From Mameliella sp. MMSF_3455 (GTDB taxonomy: Bacteria; Pseudomonadota; Alphaproteobacteria; Rhodobacterales; Rhodobacteraceae), in contig NZ_JASHJL010000013.1 in the NCBI RefSeq assembly GCF_030733205.1, positions 1-64,000 of the forward strand: a stretch of 64,000 nt of DNA, read 5' to 3'. Positions 45,371 through 54,978 of the stretch are shown piece by piece. How positions within the stretch are numbered: the first letter of the stretch is position 1; each line of letters opens with the position of its first letter. The notes beneath the pieces are model-generated. The model made no database searches. It saw only the letters and a program-made list of their open reading frames with translations, and had not been told where the DNA came from. The position numbers and the translations under genes are program-made.

Positions 45371-46396
45371 ATGACTCTCAAGACTGGACTTGGCGCCGCC
45401 GCCCTGATCGCCGTGACCGGACTGGTTCCGGGCCTGGCCAGCGCGCAGGGTGAGGTGAACCTCTATTCGTCGCGCCACTACGACACCGACGAGCGCCTGT
45501 ATTCGGACTTCGAGGATGCAACCGGCATCACGATCAACCGCATCGAGGGCAATGCCGACGAGCTGATCGCGCGGATGCAGGCCGAGGGGCGCAACTCGCC
45601 CGCCGACATCCTGCTGACCGTCGACACCTCGCGGCTGGAACGCGCCAAGGACGCCGGCGTCCTGCAGCCGATCGAGAGCGCCGTGCTGGAGGCGCGCGTG
45701 CCGGGTTACCTGCAAGATGCGGAAAACGAATGGTTCGGCTTTTCGCAGCGTTCGCGCATCATCTTCTACGACAAGAACGACGTGACCGAGCCGCCGGCCA
45801 CCTACCAGGACCTGGCCGACCCCAAGTACAAGGGCCAGGTCTGCATCCGTTCGGGCACCAACGCCTACATGCAGACGCTGCTGGCCGCGCTGGTCGAGCA
45901 CATGGGCGAAGAGGCCGCGCGTGACTGGGCTGCCGGTGTCGTGGCGAATTTCGCGCGTGATCCGCAGGGTGGCGACACCGACCAGCTGCGCGGCATCGTC
46001 TCGGGTGAATGCGACGTGGTCCTGTCGAACACCTACTATTTTGCACGTTCGATCCGGACCGAGGTCGACGGCCTCAGCGACAGCCGCGACATGATCGGCT
46101 GGGTCTTCCCGAACCAGGATGGCACCGGCGCGCACATGAACCTGTCGGGTGGCGGCGTGGCCGCACATGCGCCCAACAAGGAAAACGCGATCAAGTTCCT
46201 CGAGTACCTGGCCAGCGATCAAGCGCAGAAGTACTTCTCGGCGGGCAACGACGAATACCCGGCCGTGCCGGGCGTGGGCCTGAGCCCCTCCGTGGCCGAG
46301 CTGGGCTTCTTCAAGCCCGATGACGTGGATCTCTCGGCCGTGGCCAAGCAGATCCCCACCGCCCAGAAACTCTTTAACGAGGTCGGCTGGAAGTAA
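45371..46396 (+). CDS. Periplasmic ferric-iron-binding protein (FbpA/FutA-like)
   Basis: A 341-residue ABC solute-binding protein. The signal peptide ends ASAQG at about residue 27. The mature start EVNLYSSRHYDTDE with a conserved Tyr-Ser-Ser-Arg-His, DILLTVDTSRL, and two tyrosines in SNTYYFARS near the C-terminal lobe are the iron ligands of this family. GGGAGAG precedes the ATG at 45371. Its likely permease is on the opposite strand, convergent, which is an unusual arrangement. Confidence 0.92.
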   Translation: MTLKTGLGAAALIAVTGLVPGLASAQGEVNLYSSRHYDTDERLYSDFEDATGITINRIEGNADELIARMQAEGRNSPADILLTVDTSRLERAKDAGVLQPIESAVLEARVPGYLQDAENEWFGFSQRSRIIFYDKNDVTEPPATYQDLADPKYKGQVCIRSGTNAYMQTLLAALVEHMGEEAARDWAAGVVANFARDPQGGDTDQLRGIVSGECDVVLSNTYYFARSIRTEVDGLSDSRDMIGWVFPNQDGTGAHMNLSGGGVAAHAPNKENAIKFLEYLASDQAQKYFSAGNDEYPAVPGVGLSPSVAELGFFKPDDVDLSAVAKQIPTAQKLFNEVGWK

Positions 46397-46415
46397 TTCC
46401 GGCCAGTGTTCCAAG

Positions 46416-46452
46416 TGGAAAAGGCGGGGGCGACCCCGCCTTTTTTGTTGGT
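46416..46452 (+). terminator. Terminator after the iron-binding protein gene
   Basis: AAGGCGGGG-GCGA-CCCCGCCTT followed by TTTTGTTGG. The stem is perfect and the T tract clear. Confidence 0.88.
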
Positions 46453-46607
46453 CCGCTCAGCTGTCGCCCGAGGGCGGTGAAGATCTGGCCGATCTGGCTG
46501 GACAGGACCAAGGAGGCACCCGCCGTCATGGCGCGTGTGCCTAGGGGCGAACGCGGTATTGCGGATCGCTTGCTGGAGGTCCTGCAACAGGCGGTGATGC
46601 CCGAGGC

Positions 46608-48245
46608 TCAGTCCTCTTTGCGCATCCGGTGGATCAGCAGGATCACCGGCAACAGGCCCAGCACGGCGATCACGAGGCTGGGCACGGCGGCACCTTCCAG
46701 CCGTTCGTCCGCGGCCAGCCGATGCGCCTGTACCGCCAGCGTGTCATAGTTGAACGGGCGCATGATCAGCGTCGCGGGCAGTTCCTTCATCACGTCGACA
46801 AAGACGATCAGCCCGGCGGTCAGCAGGCTGGGCCGCAGCAGCGGCATGTGGATGCGGCGCACCGTGCCGACGGCGTTCTGGCCCAGCACGCGGGCGGCGG
46901 CATCCATGTTGGGGCTGACGGTGGATATCCCACCCTCATAGGCGCCGATGGCAGCGGCCAGGAAACGGATCATGTAGGCGCCCACCAGAACCCAGATCGA
47001 ACCGGTGAACAGAAGCCCGGTGGAGATATCGAAGGTGTCCCGCATCCAGCTGTCCAGCGCGTTGTCGAAGGCGGCGAAAGGCACCAGAAGGCCAACGGCG
47101 ATCACCCCGCCGGGCACGGCATAGCCCAGCCGCCCGACGTATAGCGCCGTTCCGGTCAGCCGGCCGGGCAGGATGCGGCTGATGCTGCCCAGGATCACGG
47201 CGGCCCCGACGGTGACGATCGCGGCCACGGTGGCCAGGGTCAGCGAATTCTCGATGAAACGGATGTAGCGGCGGCTGAGGATGTCCTGTTCCGACCCGGC
47301 AGCCATGGTCAACAGCGCCAGTGCCGGGATCAAGGCACCCAGCAGCACCGGCAGGCTGCAAGCCACCAGCGCGGCGGCGTTTAACCCGCCTTTGAGAGGC
47401 GTACGGGGCACGGGCTCTCGGCGTCGGCCCGAGTGATAGCGCGCCTGTCCCCGGCTCTTGCGTTCCAGCACTGCCAGCAGCAGGGCAAAGCCCAGCAGCC
47501 CCAGCGCCAGCTGTGCCGCGCCGGCCCGGTCGGCCAGGGAAAACCAGCTGGTGTAGATCCCGGTGGCAAAGGTCTGGACCCCGAAATAGGACACGGTGCC
47601 GTAATCCGCGATGGTTTCCATCGCGGCCAGCAGGACGCCCGCTGCGATGGCGGGGCGCGCCATCGGCAAGGTCACCGAAAAGAAGGCCCCCAGCGGTGTC
47701 CGGCCCAGCGAACGGGCGGCAAAGACCGTGGTTGCGCTCTGGCTGATGAAGGCGGCACGGGCCAGAAGGTAGACATAGGGATAGAGCACCAGCATCAGCA
47801 TGGCCGCCGCGCCGCCGGTCGACCGGATTTCCGGGAACCAGTAGTCGCGCGGGCCCCAGCCGGTGATGTCGCGCAGGGTGGCCTGCACGATGCCGGGATG
47901 GTCCAGCAGATGCGTGTAGGCATAGGCGATGACATAGGCCGGAAAGGCGAGCGGCAGCACCAGCGCCACCTCGAGGATGCGGCGCCCCGTGAACTCGGTC
48001 ATGACCACCAGCCAGGCCGCACCGGTGCCGATCAGCAACGTCCCGACGGACACCAGCGTCAGCAGGATCAGCGTGGTGGCGGTGTAGCGGCCCAGCACCG
48101 TTTCGGCGAGATGGGACAGCGTATCGCTTTCGGCAGAAAGGGCGGCCAGCAGGACACCAAGATGGGGCAGGGCGCAGAACGCCGCAATCAGGAGGGCGAC
48201 GGCATAAAGAAGCCGCTCGGTCACTGTGCGGTGCCGTTTCTGCAT
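46608..48245 (-). CDS. Iron ABC transporter permease (FbpB-like)
   Basis: A 545-residue permease with two fused halves of about six helices each. The binding-protein-dependent transport motif for contact with the ATPase appears twice (LGRTPLGAFFSVTLPMARP and LGQNAVGTVRRIHMPLLRP). GAGGAGGCAGCC precedes the ATG at 48245; the ATG at 48275 lacks such a site. It would import Fe3+ delivered by the protein at 45371. No ATP-binding subunit lies within the window. Confidence 0.92.
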   Translation of the reverse strand: MQKRHRTVTERLLYAVALLIAAFCALPHLGVLLAALSAESDTLSHLAETVLGRYTATTLILLTLVSVGTLLIGTGAAWLVVMTEFTGRRILEVALVLPLAFPAYVIAYAYTHLLDHPGIVQATLRDITGWGPRDYWFPEIRSTGGAAAMLMLVLYPYVYLLARAAFISQSATTVFAARSLGRTPLGAFFSVTLPMARPAIAAGVLLAAMETIADYGTVSYFGVQTFATGIYTSWFSLADRAGAAQLALGLLGFALLLAVLERKSRGQARYHSGRRREPVPRTPLKGGLNAAALVACSLPVLLGALIPALALLTMAAGSEQDILSRRYIRFIENSLTLATVAAIVTVGAAVILGSISRILPGRLTGTALYVGRLGYAVPGGVIAVGLLVPFAAFDNALDSWMRDTFDISTGLLFTGSIWVLVGAYMIRFLAAAIGAYEGGISTVSPNMDAAARVLGQNAVGTVRRIHMPLLRPSLLTAGLIVFVDVMKELPATLIMRPFNYDTLAVQAHRLAADERLEGAAVPSLVIAVLGLLPVILLIHRMRKED

Positions 48246-48362
48246 GGCTGCCTCCTCTGGGCGCGGATTTTTCACCCGGCCGAGCGTTTTGATCGGGATT
48301 GGCGAGGATCGGACGGAGAGTCAAGCGTCCCGACACGGGGCGAGGCAGGGGCCGGTGGTCGA

Positions 48363-51300
48363 TCAGGCGTAAAGGATCATGTCACTGGTGATCTGGGCAA
48401 GCTGCTGATCGTTGAAGATCACGGTCACGCCCTGGTCCTGAAAGATGACGTCATCGCCCTGCTGTTGCATCCGCGCAAGGGCGGCATCCGCATCGGCATA
48501 GCCGAAATCCGACAGGTCCACCCGGTCCCAGGGTTCCAGGTCGGTGACAAGATGGGTGCCGCTGTCGCCACGGTCGAAGACGAAGGTATCGCAGTAAAGC
48601 CCGCCAGACAGGATATCGTCGCCGGTTCCGGCCTCCAGAACATCATCAAGGCCGAGGCCATGCATGTAGGCGGTCACTGCCGCGCCGTTGGCCGCGATGG
48701 CCGCGGGGCTGCCGACAAGGTCGAGGATCACCGCCGACCGGGCGAGCCCGCCGTCCAGCGCGGCCGTCCAACTGGCCAGTTCGGCGCTATTGGGACTGCG
48801 ATCCAGCAGGTTGCGGTACAGTCGGGTGACGAATTGGGCATCGTCCAAAGGCCCAAGGCCTGACTGGTAGGCGGGCAGGGCCATGAGGGCGGTCGCCGCG
48901 TCCTGCATCGTCGCGCCCTCGGTCAGCGCCTGCATCCAGTCCCGGAAAGTGGCGGGCTCGGGGGCCGCGCCCAGCATGGCATGGAAGAGCCGGAACAGGT
49001 CATCCGACCAGTTGGCCGCGTCCCATCGCCCATCGAACGCGGCCTGGGCATCCTGGGTGCCGGTCCGGTTCTCGGGGCTTTCGGCGAAATGCCGGACCAC
49101 CATCTGGCGCGACATGCCGCCGTCGAGATGGTCCAGCCATGCAGCCATCCCGGCGGCATCCGGCGCGCGGGACAATACGTTCTGGTACAGCAGCGTGACG
49201 AACTCGGCGTCCGTGGTGGTGCCATAGGTCCGCTGGAATTCGGGTGAGGACATGAAATGCGCCGACACCTCGGCGTGGCTCATGGCCGAAGAGGCAAGCT
49301 GTTGCACCCAGTACTGGTGTCCGTTCACGTCCGGTTCACGGCCGAAGACCGCGTTGTAGATGCGATAGACCTGTTCCGATATGTCGGTCCCGTATAGCCC
49401 CCGCCCCTCGGCGATCAGCAGATCATCGCCCGCCCCGCCAATCAGCGTGTCCTGTCCGCTGTGGCCCTGCAGAATGTCGCGGCCATCGCCACCGCGGATG
49501 ATCTCACTGTCGGATGTGCCAGTCAGGAGGTCGTCGTTCGCCGTGCCGTAGACCCCGGTCGGGGCGGTGCCGATCTCGTCGAGGTAGTCGGTGACGGAAA
49601 CTGTGCGGTTGTCGAAATCCAGCACTTCGACCGCTTGGAGACGGATATCGGAATCGGCGCTGGCCAGCCGCAGGACCCCGTTGCTGAAACTGGCCTGATA
49701 GCTGTCGCTGGCCCCGTCAAGCCGCACCGTGTCCCTGCCCGTGCCGCCCTGGATGGTCTTGTCGCCGGTCCCGGCGACGATCAGGTCGTCCCCCGCGCCG
49801 GCGAGCACGGTGTCATTGCCGCTGCCCGCGACGATGTAGTCCTCCCCCGATCCGGCATCGAGATGATCGTCCCCGAAGCCACCCTTGAGCGTGTCGTCCC
49901 CCTCGCCGGTCGCGATCGTGTCGTTGCCCTGGCGTCCCAGGATGACATCCTGGCCAATGCCGCCGGTCAGCCGTTCGTCCGAGGCGCTGCCTTTCTGCAC
50001 CCACTTCTTTTCAATCACGATTTCGGCCACGTCGTAGGGCAACATGGATAGCCCGACACTGCCGCTGTTCAGGTGATCGCCGGCAACCTCCACCAGCATC
50101 GGCTCCACGTCGACCTCGGTGGCAAAGTAATAATCCGAGATGTCCTGCGGATTGGCGACCAGTGCCACGATGCCGGTCGCGGTCGGCAGGTAGGTGCGGT
50201 ACTGGCCGCCGCCGAGGTCCTGAAGGTGGTTCTTGTTGGTCTCGTCGAAGAAGGCCAGTTGCGACAGGGCCGCCAGTTCCTCGGCGTCGATGTCGCGCCG
50301 CCCGATCCGGTTCAGCCCGTTCTCGTCGGCCAGGTCGCTCAGCCCGTCCGAACTTGCGGGATCCATTGTCAGCCGCGTTACCGTTACGCCCGTGGCCTCG
50401 TCGAGGAAGGGCGCAAGGTCCAGTGTGATCGTCCCCGGGTCGAGATCGCGCAGAGAGACATGGATCACGTCGTGGTAAGGGCTGGCGTAGTAGTTGATCT
50501 CGACCTCGCCGTTGCTGCCGGTCCACTCGGTCTCAAAGCTTTCGAAGCGTTCGACATGGCCCGTTTCCGCGCTGGTTTCCGGGCGCAGTCTGTCGGCCAT
50601 CATCCGGAAGGCGCCGCCGCCGGCGGACAGGTCCATGTCGTCGGCGTTGCGGTTGCCGGCGATGGTGTTCGATGTGCGGTGCTGAAGCGGCCAGATGAAG
50701 GCATCCGCGGTTTCGGCCTGAACGATGAACTCGAACATCTCGACCAGGGTCGAGGCGGCGGCCATGCCCTGCTGGTTCGCGTTGGAATTCAGGACGTTCC
50801 ACTCGGTGATGTAGACGGGCACCTCGCGGCCGAGGTGCATGTTGAAGCTGTCTATGCGCAGGTCGATGCTGCGGCCCGTCTGATTGCTGTCCTCAAAGAC
50901 CACGGAGTCGCTGTGCTGGATGTTGTAGTAGTAATGCGCGACGGCGCCGTCGATTGAATCCAGCGCGCGCTGGTCCAGCCAGGACAGGATCGCCTCGTTC
51001 GCCTCGTCCCAGTTGCCGTTGCCCTTGTAGGCGCTGCCCGCGCCGCTGATGTCGCCAAGCTGGATCAGGATCGCCGGGTCGTGACCCGGGTCCGGATGAT
51101 CCCGTTGCAGCCGGTCGATGGCATCCTGCGCGGCATTGATGACCCGGTTCGCCGCGATCCCGTATTCCGTTTCGTTCATGGAAGAGACGAAGTCGCTGTC
51201 GGGGTTGTCTTCGGGGTGGGTGCTGCGGTCAAAACCGTCAACGCGCTTTCCGATGGAATATTCGTTGCCGATCTCCAGCCCGGCGACATGGTCCCCGTAT

Positions 51301-51677
51301 TCCTGAAGCAAAAGGTAGACAAAGGCCTCGATCCGGGCTGCCGGGATGTCCACCTTGGTCGGCAGCACGACGGTGACCTGGATCATGTGGCCGGGCGTGC
51401 TGTTGGCGACCACCCAGTCCATGAAAGCGCGCACCTCGGCCCGCAGCTGGCCGTCCTCGAGGCGCGTAATGTCGATCGTGTTCTCGGCATGGCCGCCCGG
51501 GTAGCGCAGCTGCGTCAGGTCCAGCGCGTCGACGGCTGCGGCGAACCCGTCGTGGGGCCGCATGTCCCCATCGGTGGCGATGTTGATTTCGTGCAGTGCG
51601 TTTGTGCCGAAATGATAGTCCTGAACAAATGTCCCAGTGGCTGTCGCCGATGCCAGGGACATGCTGAATGCCGCCAT
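48363..51677 (-). CDS. Large RTX protein: clan-A-like glycoside hydrolase domain, RTX repeats, two DUF4214 domains
   Basis: An 1104-residue protein likely exported by type I secretion. Residues 15-420 look like a glycoside hydrolase TIM barrel related to GH51/GH39/GH79: LRYPGGHAEN (57-66), acid/base EIGNEYS (Glu139) and nucleophile VYITEWNV (Glu292). RTX calcium-binding nonapeptides run from about 567 to 650 and 710 to 757; two DUF4214 domains (about 768-870 and 905-1010) and a short RTX end follow. The substrate is unknown, perhaps an algal or self-made polysaccharide. AGAGGGGTGAG precedes the ATG. Confidence 0.82.
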   Translation of the reverse strand: MAAFSMSLASATATGTFVQDYHFGTNALHEINIATDGDMRPHDGFAAAVDALDLTQLRYPGGHAENTIDITRLEDGQLRAEVRAFMDWVVANSTPGHMIQVTVVLPTKVDIPAARIEAFVYLLLQEYGDHVAGLEIGNEYSIGKRVDGFDRSTHPEDNPDSDFVSSMNETEYGIAANRVINAAQDAIDRLQRDHPDPGHDPAILIQLGDISGAGSAYKGNGNWDEANEAILSWLDQRALDSIDGAVAHYYYNIQHSDSVVFEDSNQTGRSIDLRIDSFNMHLGREVPVYITEWNVLNSNANQQGMAAASTLVEMFEFIVQAETADAFIWPLQHRTSNTIAGNRNADDMDLSAGGGAFRMMADRLRPETSAETGHVERFESFETEWTGSNGEVEINYYASPYHDVIHVSLRDLDPGTITLDLAPFLDEATGVTVTRLTMDPASSDGLSDLADENGLNRIGRRDIDAEELAALSQLAFFDETNKNHLQDLGGGQYRTYLPTATGIVALVANPQDISDYYFATEVDVEPMLVEVAGDHLNSGSVGLSMLPYDVAEIVIEKKWVQKGSASDERLTGGIGQDVILGRQGNDTIATGEGDDTLKGGFGDDHLDAGSGEDYIVAGSGNDTVLAGAGDDLIVAGTGDKTIQGGTGRDTVRLDGASDSYQASFSNGVLRLASADSDIRLQAVEVLDFDNRTVSVTDYLDEIGTAPTGVYGTANDDLLTGTSDSEIIRGGDGRDILQGHSGQDTLIGGAGDDLLIAEGRGLYGTDISEQVYRIYNAVFGREPDVNGHQYWVQQLASSAMSHAEVSAHFMSSPEFQRTYGTTTDAEFVTLLYQNVLSRAPDAAGMAAWLDHLDGGMSRQMVVRHFAESPENRTGTQDAQAAFDGRWDAANWSDDLFRLFHAMLGAAPEPATFRDWMQALTEGATMQDAATALMALPAYQSGLGPLDDAQFVTRLYRNLLDRSPNSAELASWTAALDGGLARSAVILDLVGSPAAIAANGAAVTAYMHGLGLDDVLEAGTGDDILSGGLYCDTFVFDRGDSGTHLVTDLEPWDRVDLSDFGYADADAALARMQQQGDDVIFQDQGVTVIFNDQQLAQITSDMILYA

Positions 51678-51857
51678 GACTCACCCCTCTTTGCGGGGCA
51701 GACTCGATCTGGGGCGGGTCCTGTCCGGGGCCGGTATGTGGCGAAAAATGGGACTTAGGGTTATATTTTAGATTGTTTTATTGCTTGGATTGCGCGGTCG
51801 GACGAAAGAGGTCCGCACGGGCTGCGCGGACCTGGATCGGCACAAGTGGGCGGGCCG

Positions 51858-52886
51858 TCAGCCAGCCTGTCGCAACTGGGCAATGTCGGGTCCCATGTCC
51901 AGCGCGAGATCGGTCAGGGCGCTTTCCGCGATCAGGACGATCTGGGCAAGGTCGGGCGCATCCTCGGTGGGCAGGGTGGCCAGAACCTCGTCGCCCAGCA
52001 GGATTTCGGTCAGCGACGGGTTCTCGGTCTGGGTGCGTATGTCCAGGTCCGGTTCATCGCCGTGCAGGCTGTCGTTGTAGACAACCATCAACTGGTCTTC
52101 CTCGTCATCGTAGTCGAGGATGTCGGCGCCGTCTTCGGTCATCCATTCGCCAAGCACCAGCACATCCGCCCCAGCACCCAGCGAGACCACGTCCCCTTCG
52201 CCCGCGACGACCGTGTCATCACCGCTGCCGCCGTTGAGGAAATCGCCCTCGTCGTCGTCCTCGCCGGTCTTGTTCAGATGGATGCCGGACAGCAGGTCAT
52301 TCCCCGCGCCGCCGAATAGCGTGTCCTGCCCGGCGTCCCCCGTCAGCCTGTCGTCCCCGTCGCGGCCGTGCAACGCGTCGTCGTGCGCGCCGCCTCGCAG
52401 ATCGTCGGCGCCCTCGCCGCCATTCAGCGTGTCTTCGCCATTGCCGCCGGACAGCAGATCCTCACCGTCGCCGCCGTACAGGTCATCAGGCCCGCCATTG
52501 GCTTGCAGGTTGTCGTCGCCTGCGCCGCCATCCAGCCTTTCGCTGTCGTCGTCGCCGCGCAAGAAATCGTCGTCCTCGGTGCCCAGGCGCAGGTCGAAGT
52601 CATCGGCTCCCTCGAACGCGTGCCAGTCGCCGGAGCCATCCGGTGCCGGGTCCACGGCATCAGTGCCGGCTGATGCAGGCCCTTCGGTCGCGAGGCCCGT
52701 TGCGGGCGGCGACGTGTCTGGCAGGCCCATGTCGTTCAATGTGTCGACCGGGCCATTCCCGCCTGCGTCTTCTTCGGAGGGCTTGGCGAAATCGTCTTCA
52801 TCGTCGGTCTCATCGCCCGATCCGTTGCCGAGAAAGGCCAGCGATCCGATGGCCATCATGCCCAGTAGGCCGGTCAGAAAGATCAT
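51858..52886 (-). CDS. RTX-repeat (haemolysin-type calcium-binding) protein
   Basis: A 342-residue very acidic protein. It starts with a hydrophobic stretch (MIFLTGLLGMMAIGSLAFLG), which may be a membrane anchor, then an acidic linker and eight or so RTX nonapeptides between about 95 and 245 (for example GGAGDDNLQANGG, GGNGEDTLNGG). The C-terminal domain resembles that of other roseobacter RTX proteins. Function unknown; likely surface-associated or secreted. The start at 52886 is preferred over 52946, since it follows GAGGCAGAGCC. It lies 180 bases upstream of the large RTX gene in the same direction. Confidence 0.75.
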   Translation of the reverse strand: MIFLTGLLGMMAIGSLAFLGNGSGDETDDEDDFAKPSEEDAGGNGPVDTLNDMGLPDTSPPATGLATEGPASAGTDAVDPAPDGSGDWHAFEGADDFDLRLGTEDDDFLRGDDDSERLDGGAGDDNLQANGGPDDLYGGDGEDLLSGGNGEDTLNGGEGADDLRGGAHDDALHGRDGDDRLTGDAGQDTLFGGAGNDLLSGIHLNKTGEDDDEGDFLNGGSGDDTVVAGEGDVVSLGAGADVLVLGEWMTEDGADILDYDDEEDQLMVVYNDSLHGDEPDLDIRTQTENPSLTEILLGDEVLATLPTEDAPDLAQIVLIAESALTDLALDMGPDIAQLRQAG

Positions 52887-53154
52887 GGCTCTGCCTCGTT
52901 GCTCTTGTCGGTTTGCGGACGGAGTGTCGCGATCCGGTGCGTGCAAGGCAAATGTTCTTGTTCCGGGCAGTTAACACCAGCTTTGGAAGCGGCCGTTGCA
53001 ACGACCATACGGCGAACAGCCCTGCCGGGAAGCCCGCATTCCGGGAGCGATCCCGGGCAACGCCGGCCAAGCGCCTCCAAATGGCCGCCGACGGCGTTTA
53101 CCTTGGTGCGCTTCCCAGTTTGCCGTTTGGAGGGAAACACCTACAACTTGATCT
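52887..53154. other. Divergent intergenic region
   Basis: 268 bases between the RTX gene (minus) and the phosphoesterase gene (plus). It must carry both promoters. Inverted repeats such as CCCGG/CCGGG around 53035-53065 are seen, but no clear operator or gene. Confidence 0.4.
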
Positions 53155-53913
53155 ATGATTCTCCGCAACCGCAAACAGCAGTCCCGTGAACGGGACCTTT
53201 CCCAAGAGCCGCTTCGTCCCGAAACCCCGTTTTTCGCCGTCGGCGACGTGCACGGTTGCGACCGCCTGCTGGATCGCCTGCTGAACCGGCTGGACAAGAT
53301 GCGCCACCCCGAGGCGCTGCTGGTCATGGTCGGCGACTACGTCGACCGCGGAGAGGAAACGTCCCGCGTCCTTCGCCGCATCAGGGTGCTGAGCGAGGGG
53401 GCGGGTGACCTTATGCATTGCATCATGGGCAATCACGAGAAGATGCTGCTGGACACGCTGGATGATCCGGTTGCCAATGGGCCGCGCTGGCTGCGCCACG
53501 GCGGGCTGCAGACCTTGGCCAGCTATCGTGTGCCCCCGGTTCTTGGCCAGCGTCCAGAGGCCGAGTGGCTCGAGATGCGCGACCGGCTGGCCGAGGCGCT
53601 GGGCGATGCCACAATCGACTGGCTTCGCGGCCTGCCGCTGACCTGGCAGACGGGCAATGTGGTCGTCGTCCATGCTGGTGCGGACCCGGCGTTGCCGATT
53701 GCCGACCAAGAGCGTGGAAACTTCTTGTGGGGGCATCCCGATTTCCGCCGCACTCCCCGGGCCGACGGGCTTTGGGTTGTGCATGGCCATACGATCACGG
53801 AGACGCCGAAGGTCGACCAGGGGCGAATCCCGACCGACACCGGGGCCTACGCCACCGGCGTGCTGTCCGCCGCGCTGGTCGAGGAGGAGGGCGTAACCTA
53901 TGTTAGCGCTTGA
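53155..53913 (+). CDS. Metallophosphoesterase (PPP-family serine/threonine phosphatase-like)
   Basis: A 252-residue protein with the complete PPP metal-site signature: GDVHGC (about 30-35), GDYVDRG (about 59-65) and GNHEKM (about 90-95), plus VVHAG and HGHTI later. Such proteins dephosphorylate phosphoproteins or dinucleotide tetraphosphates. In roseobacters this gene often lies near exopolysaccharide genes; here the sugar transferase is next, 400 bases on. Confidence 0.9.
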   Translation: MILRNRKQQSRERDLSQEPLRPETPFFAVGDVHGCDRLLDRLLNRLDKMRHPEALLVMVGDYVDRGEETSRVLRRIRVLSEGAGDLMHCIMGNHEKMLLDTLDDPVANGPRWLRHGGLQTLASYRVPPVLGQRPEAEWLEMRDRLAEALGDATIDWLRGLPLTWQTGNVVVVHAGADPALPIADQERGNFLWGHPDFRRTPRADGLWVVHGHTITETPKVDQGRIPTDTGAYATGVLSAALVEEEGVTYVSA

Positions 53914-54315
53914 GAAACTGGGCCGCAGGCCTGTTTTCCGACGCGGGGTGGCGTCTGGCCTTGGGGCAGCGTGCAGGTCAACTTGCGACTGTGCCCGAGT
54001 TCCGGACCGGGCGGTTTTCTGCAACCGCGAAATCGCTCTTGGTGCGAAATTTGCGTCCATAGATTGAATGCGGCCATCACATGTTCCCGGATCGCCTGAT
54101 CGGAAACGCGACAACCGAACAGCGCCTCAAGCCTTTGAAACAATGACAGGTTCCGCGTTTTGCAACTTTTCCGGGCAAGGCTATGCCATTTCAGCCTCAT
54201 GCCGGGAGTGTTATAGTTTTGTTAATTGACATGGCACATGGCGCTAACCTAAATGATGCCCAAAGAGCTGCGTGTTTGCAGGTGCAGCATTTGTTTTTTT
54301 GCTCTTGGGGGCGAC
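53914..54315 (+). other. Intergenic region before the exopolysaccharide genes
   Basis: 402 bases without a supported gene. It holds the proposed promoter at 54226. A minus-strand ORF (53898-54200) has protein-like composition in its first half but no ribosome binding site or known motif. Base composition is less GC-rich toward 54220. Confidence 0.5.
54226..54254 (+). promoter_or_regulatory. Candidate promoter of the sugar transferase gene
   Basis: TTGACA (54226-54231), 17 bases, CTAAAT (54249-54254). It shares the -10 and spacing with the rpmC promoter at 10713. A start near 54261 rules out the ATG at 54253 as translation start. Confidence 0.55.
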
Positions 54316-54978
54316 ATGTTTGACGTTCGAGCACTGGATGAGACGGCAATTACCGCCGGAACCCCCTTTCACGAGAGCAACTTGGCCCATGCGATGGCTT
54401 TCAGGGGCGCCAAACGGGTCTTCGACATTTGCATGAGCATCCTTCTTTTGCCGGCGCTGGCAGTGGTTGCTCTGGTCATTCTCGGCCTTAACCCGTTCTA
54501 CAACCGCGGCGGGCTGTTCTTTGTGCAGCCACGCATGGGCCGTGACTGCAAGCCGTTCAATGCGATCAAGTTCCGTACCATGCGCGCGGAGACCCAAGTG
54601 ACCCGCGGTGCGGACAGCCCACTTGAAACCGACCGCATCACAACGCTGGGCCGTTTCCTGCGCAAGTCGCGCATCGATGAACTGCCTCAGATCCTCAATG
54701 TCCTGCTTGGCCAGATGAGCCTGATCGGACCGCGCCCGGATTATTTCGATCATGCCGTCGAATACCTGGAAAAGATCCCGGGGTATCGTGAACGTCATGC
54801 GGTGCGCCCCGGCATAAGCGGCCTGGCGCAGACGGAACTGGGGTATGTCGAGGGCATGGACGCCACGCGCCGCAAGGTGAAGGCCGATCTCTACTATATC
54901 TCTCACATGAGTTTTGCGCTGGAGATGTGGATATTCTGGCGCACGCTCAGCGTCGTCGCGCGGCGCGGCGGCGCCTGA
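54316..54978 (+). CDS. Exopolysaccharide sugar transferase (undecaprenyl-phosphate glycosyl-1-phosphotransferase type)
   Basis: A 220-residue bacterial sugar transferase (PF02397-like) that starts a polysaccharide repeat on the lipid carrier. One membrane segment (about 37-57), then KFRTMR (85-90), RKSRIDELPQ (116-125), LIGPRPD (136-142) and RPGISGLAQ (164-172) are family motifs. I start at 54316, with TTGGGGGCGAC upstream. Together with the Wza-like gene that follows it belongs to a surface polysaccharide pathway; polymerase and flippase are not in view. Confidence 0.9.
   Translation: MFDVRALDETAITAGTPFHESNLAHAMAFRGAKRVFDICMSILLLPALAVVALVILGLNPFYNRGGLFFVQPRMGRDCKPFNAIKFRTMRAETQVTRGADSPLETDRITTLGRFLRKSRIDELPQILNVLLGQMSLIGPRPDYFDHAVEYLEKIPGYRERHAVRPGISGLAQTELGYVEGMDATRRKVKADLYYISHMSFALEMWIFWRTLSVVARRGGA

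Noticed and set aside
53898-54200. 100-residue minus-strand ORF with protein-like composition
   Set aside because: It overlaps the phosphoesterase end, has no ribosome binding site, no recognised motif and no plausible partner.
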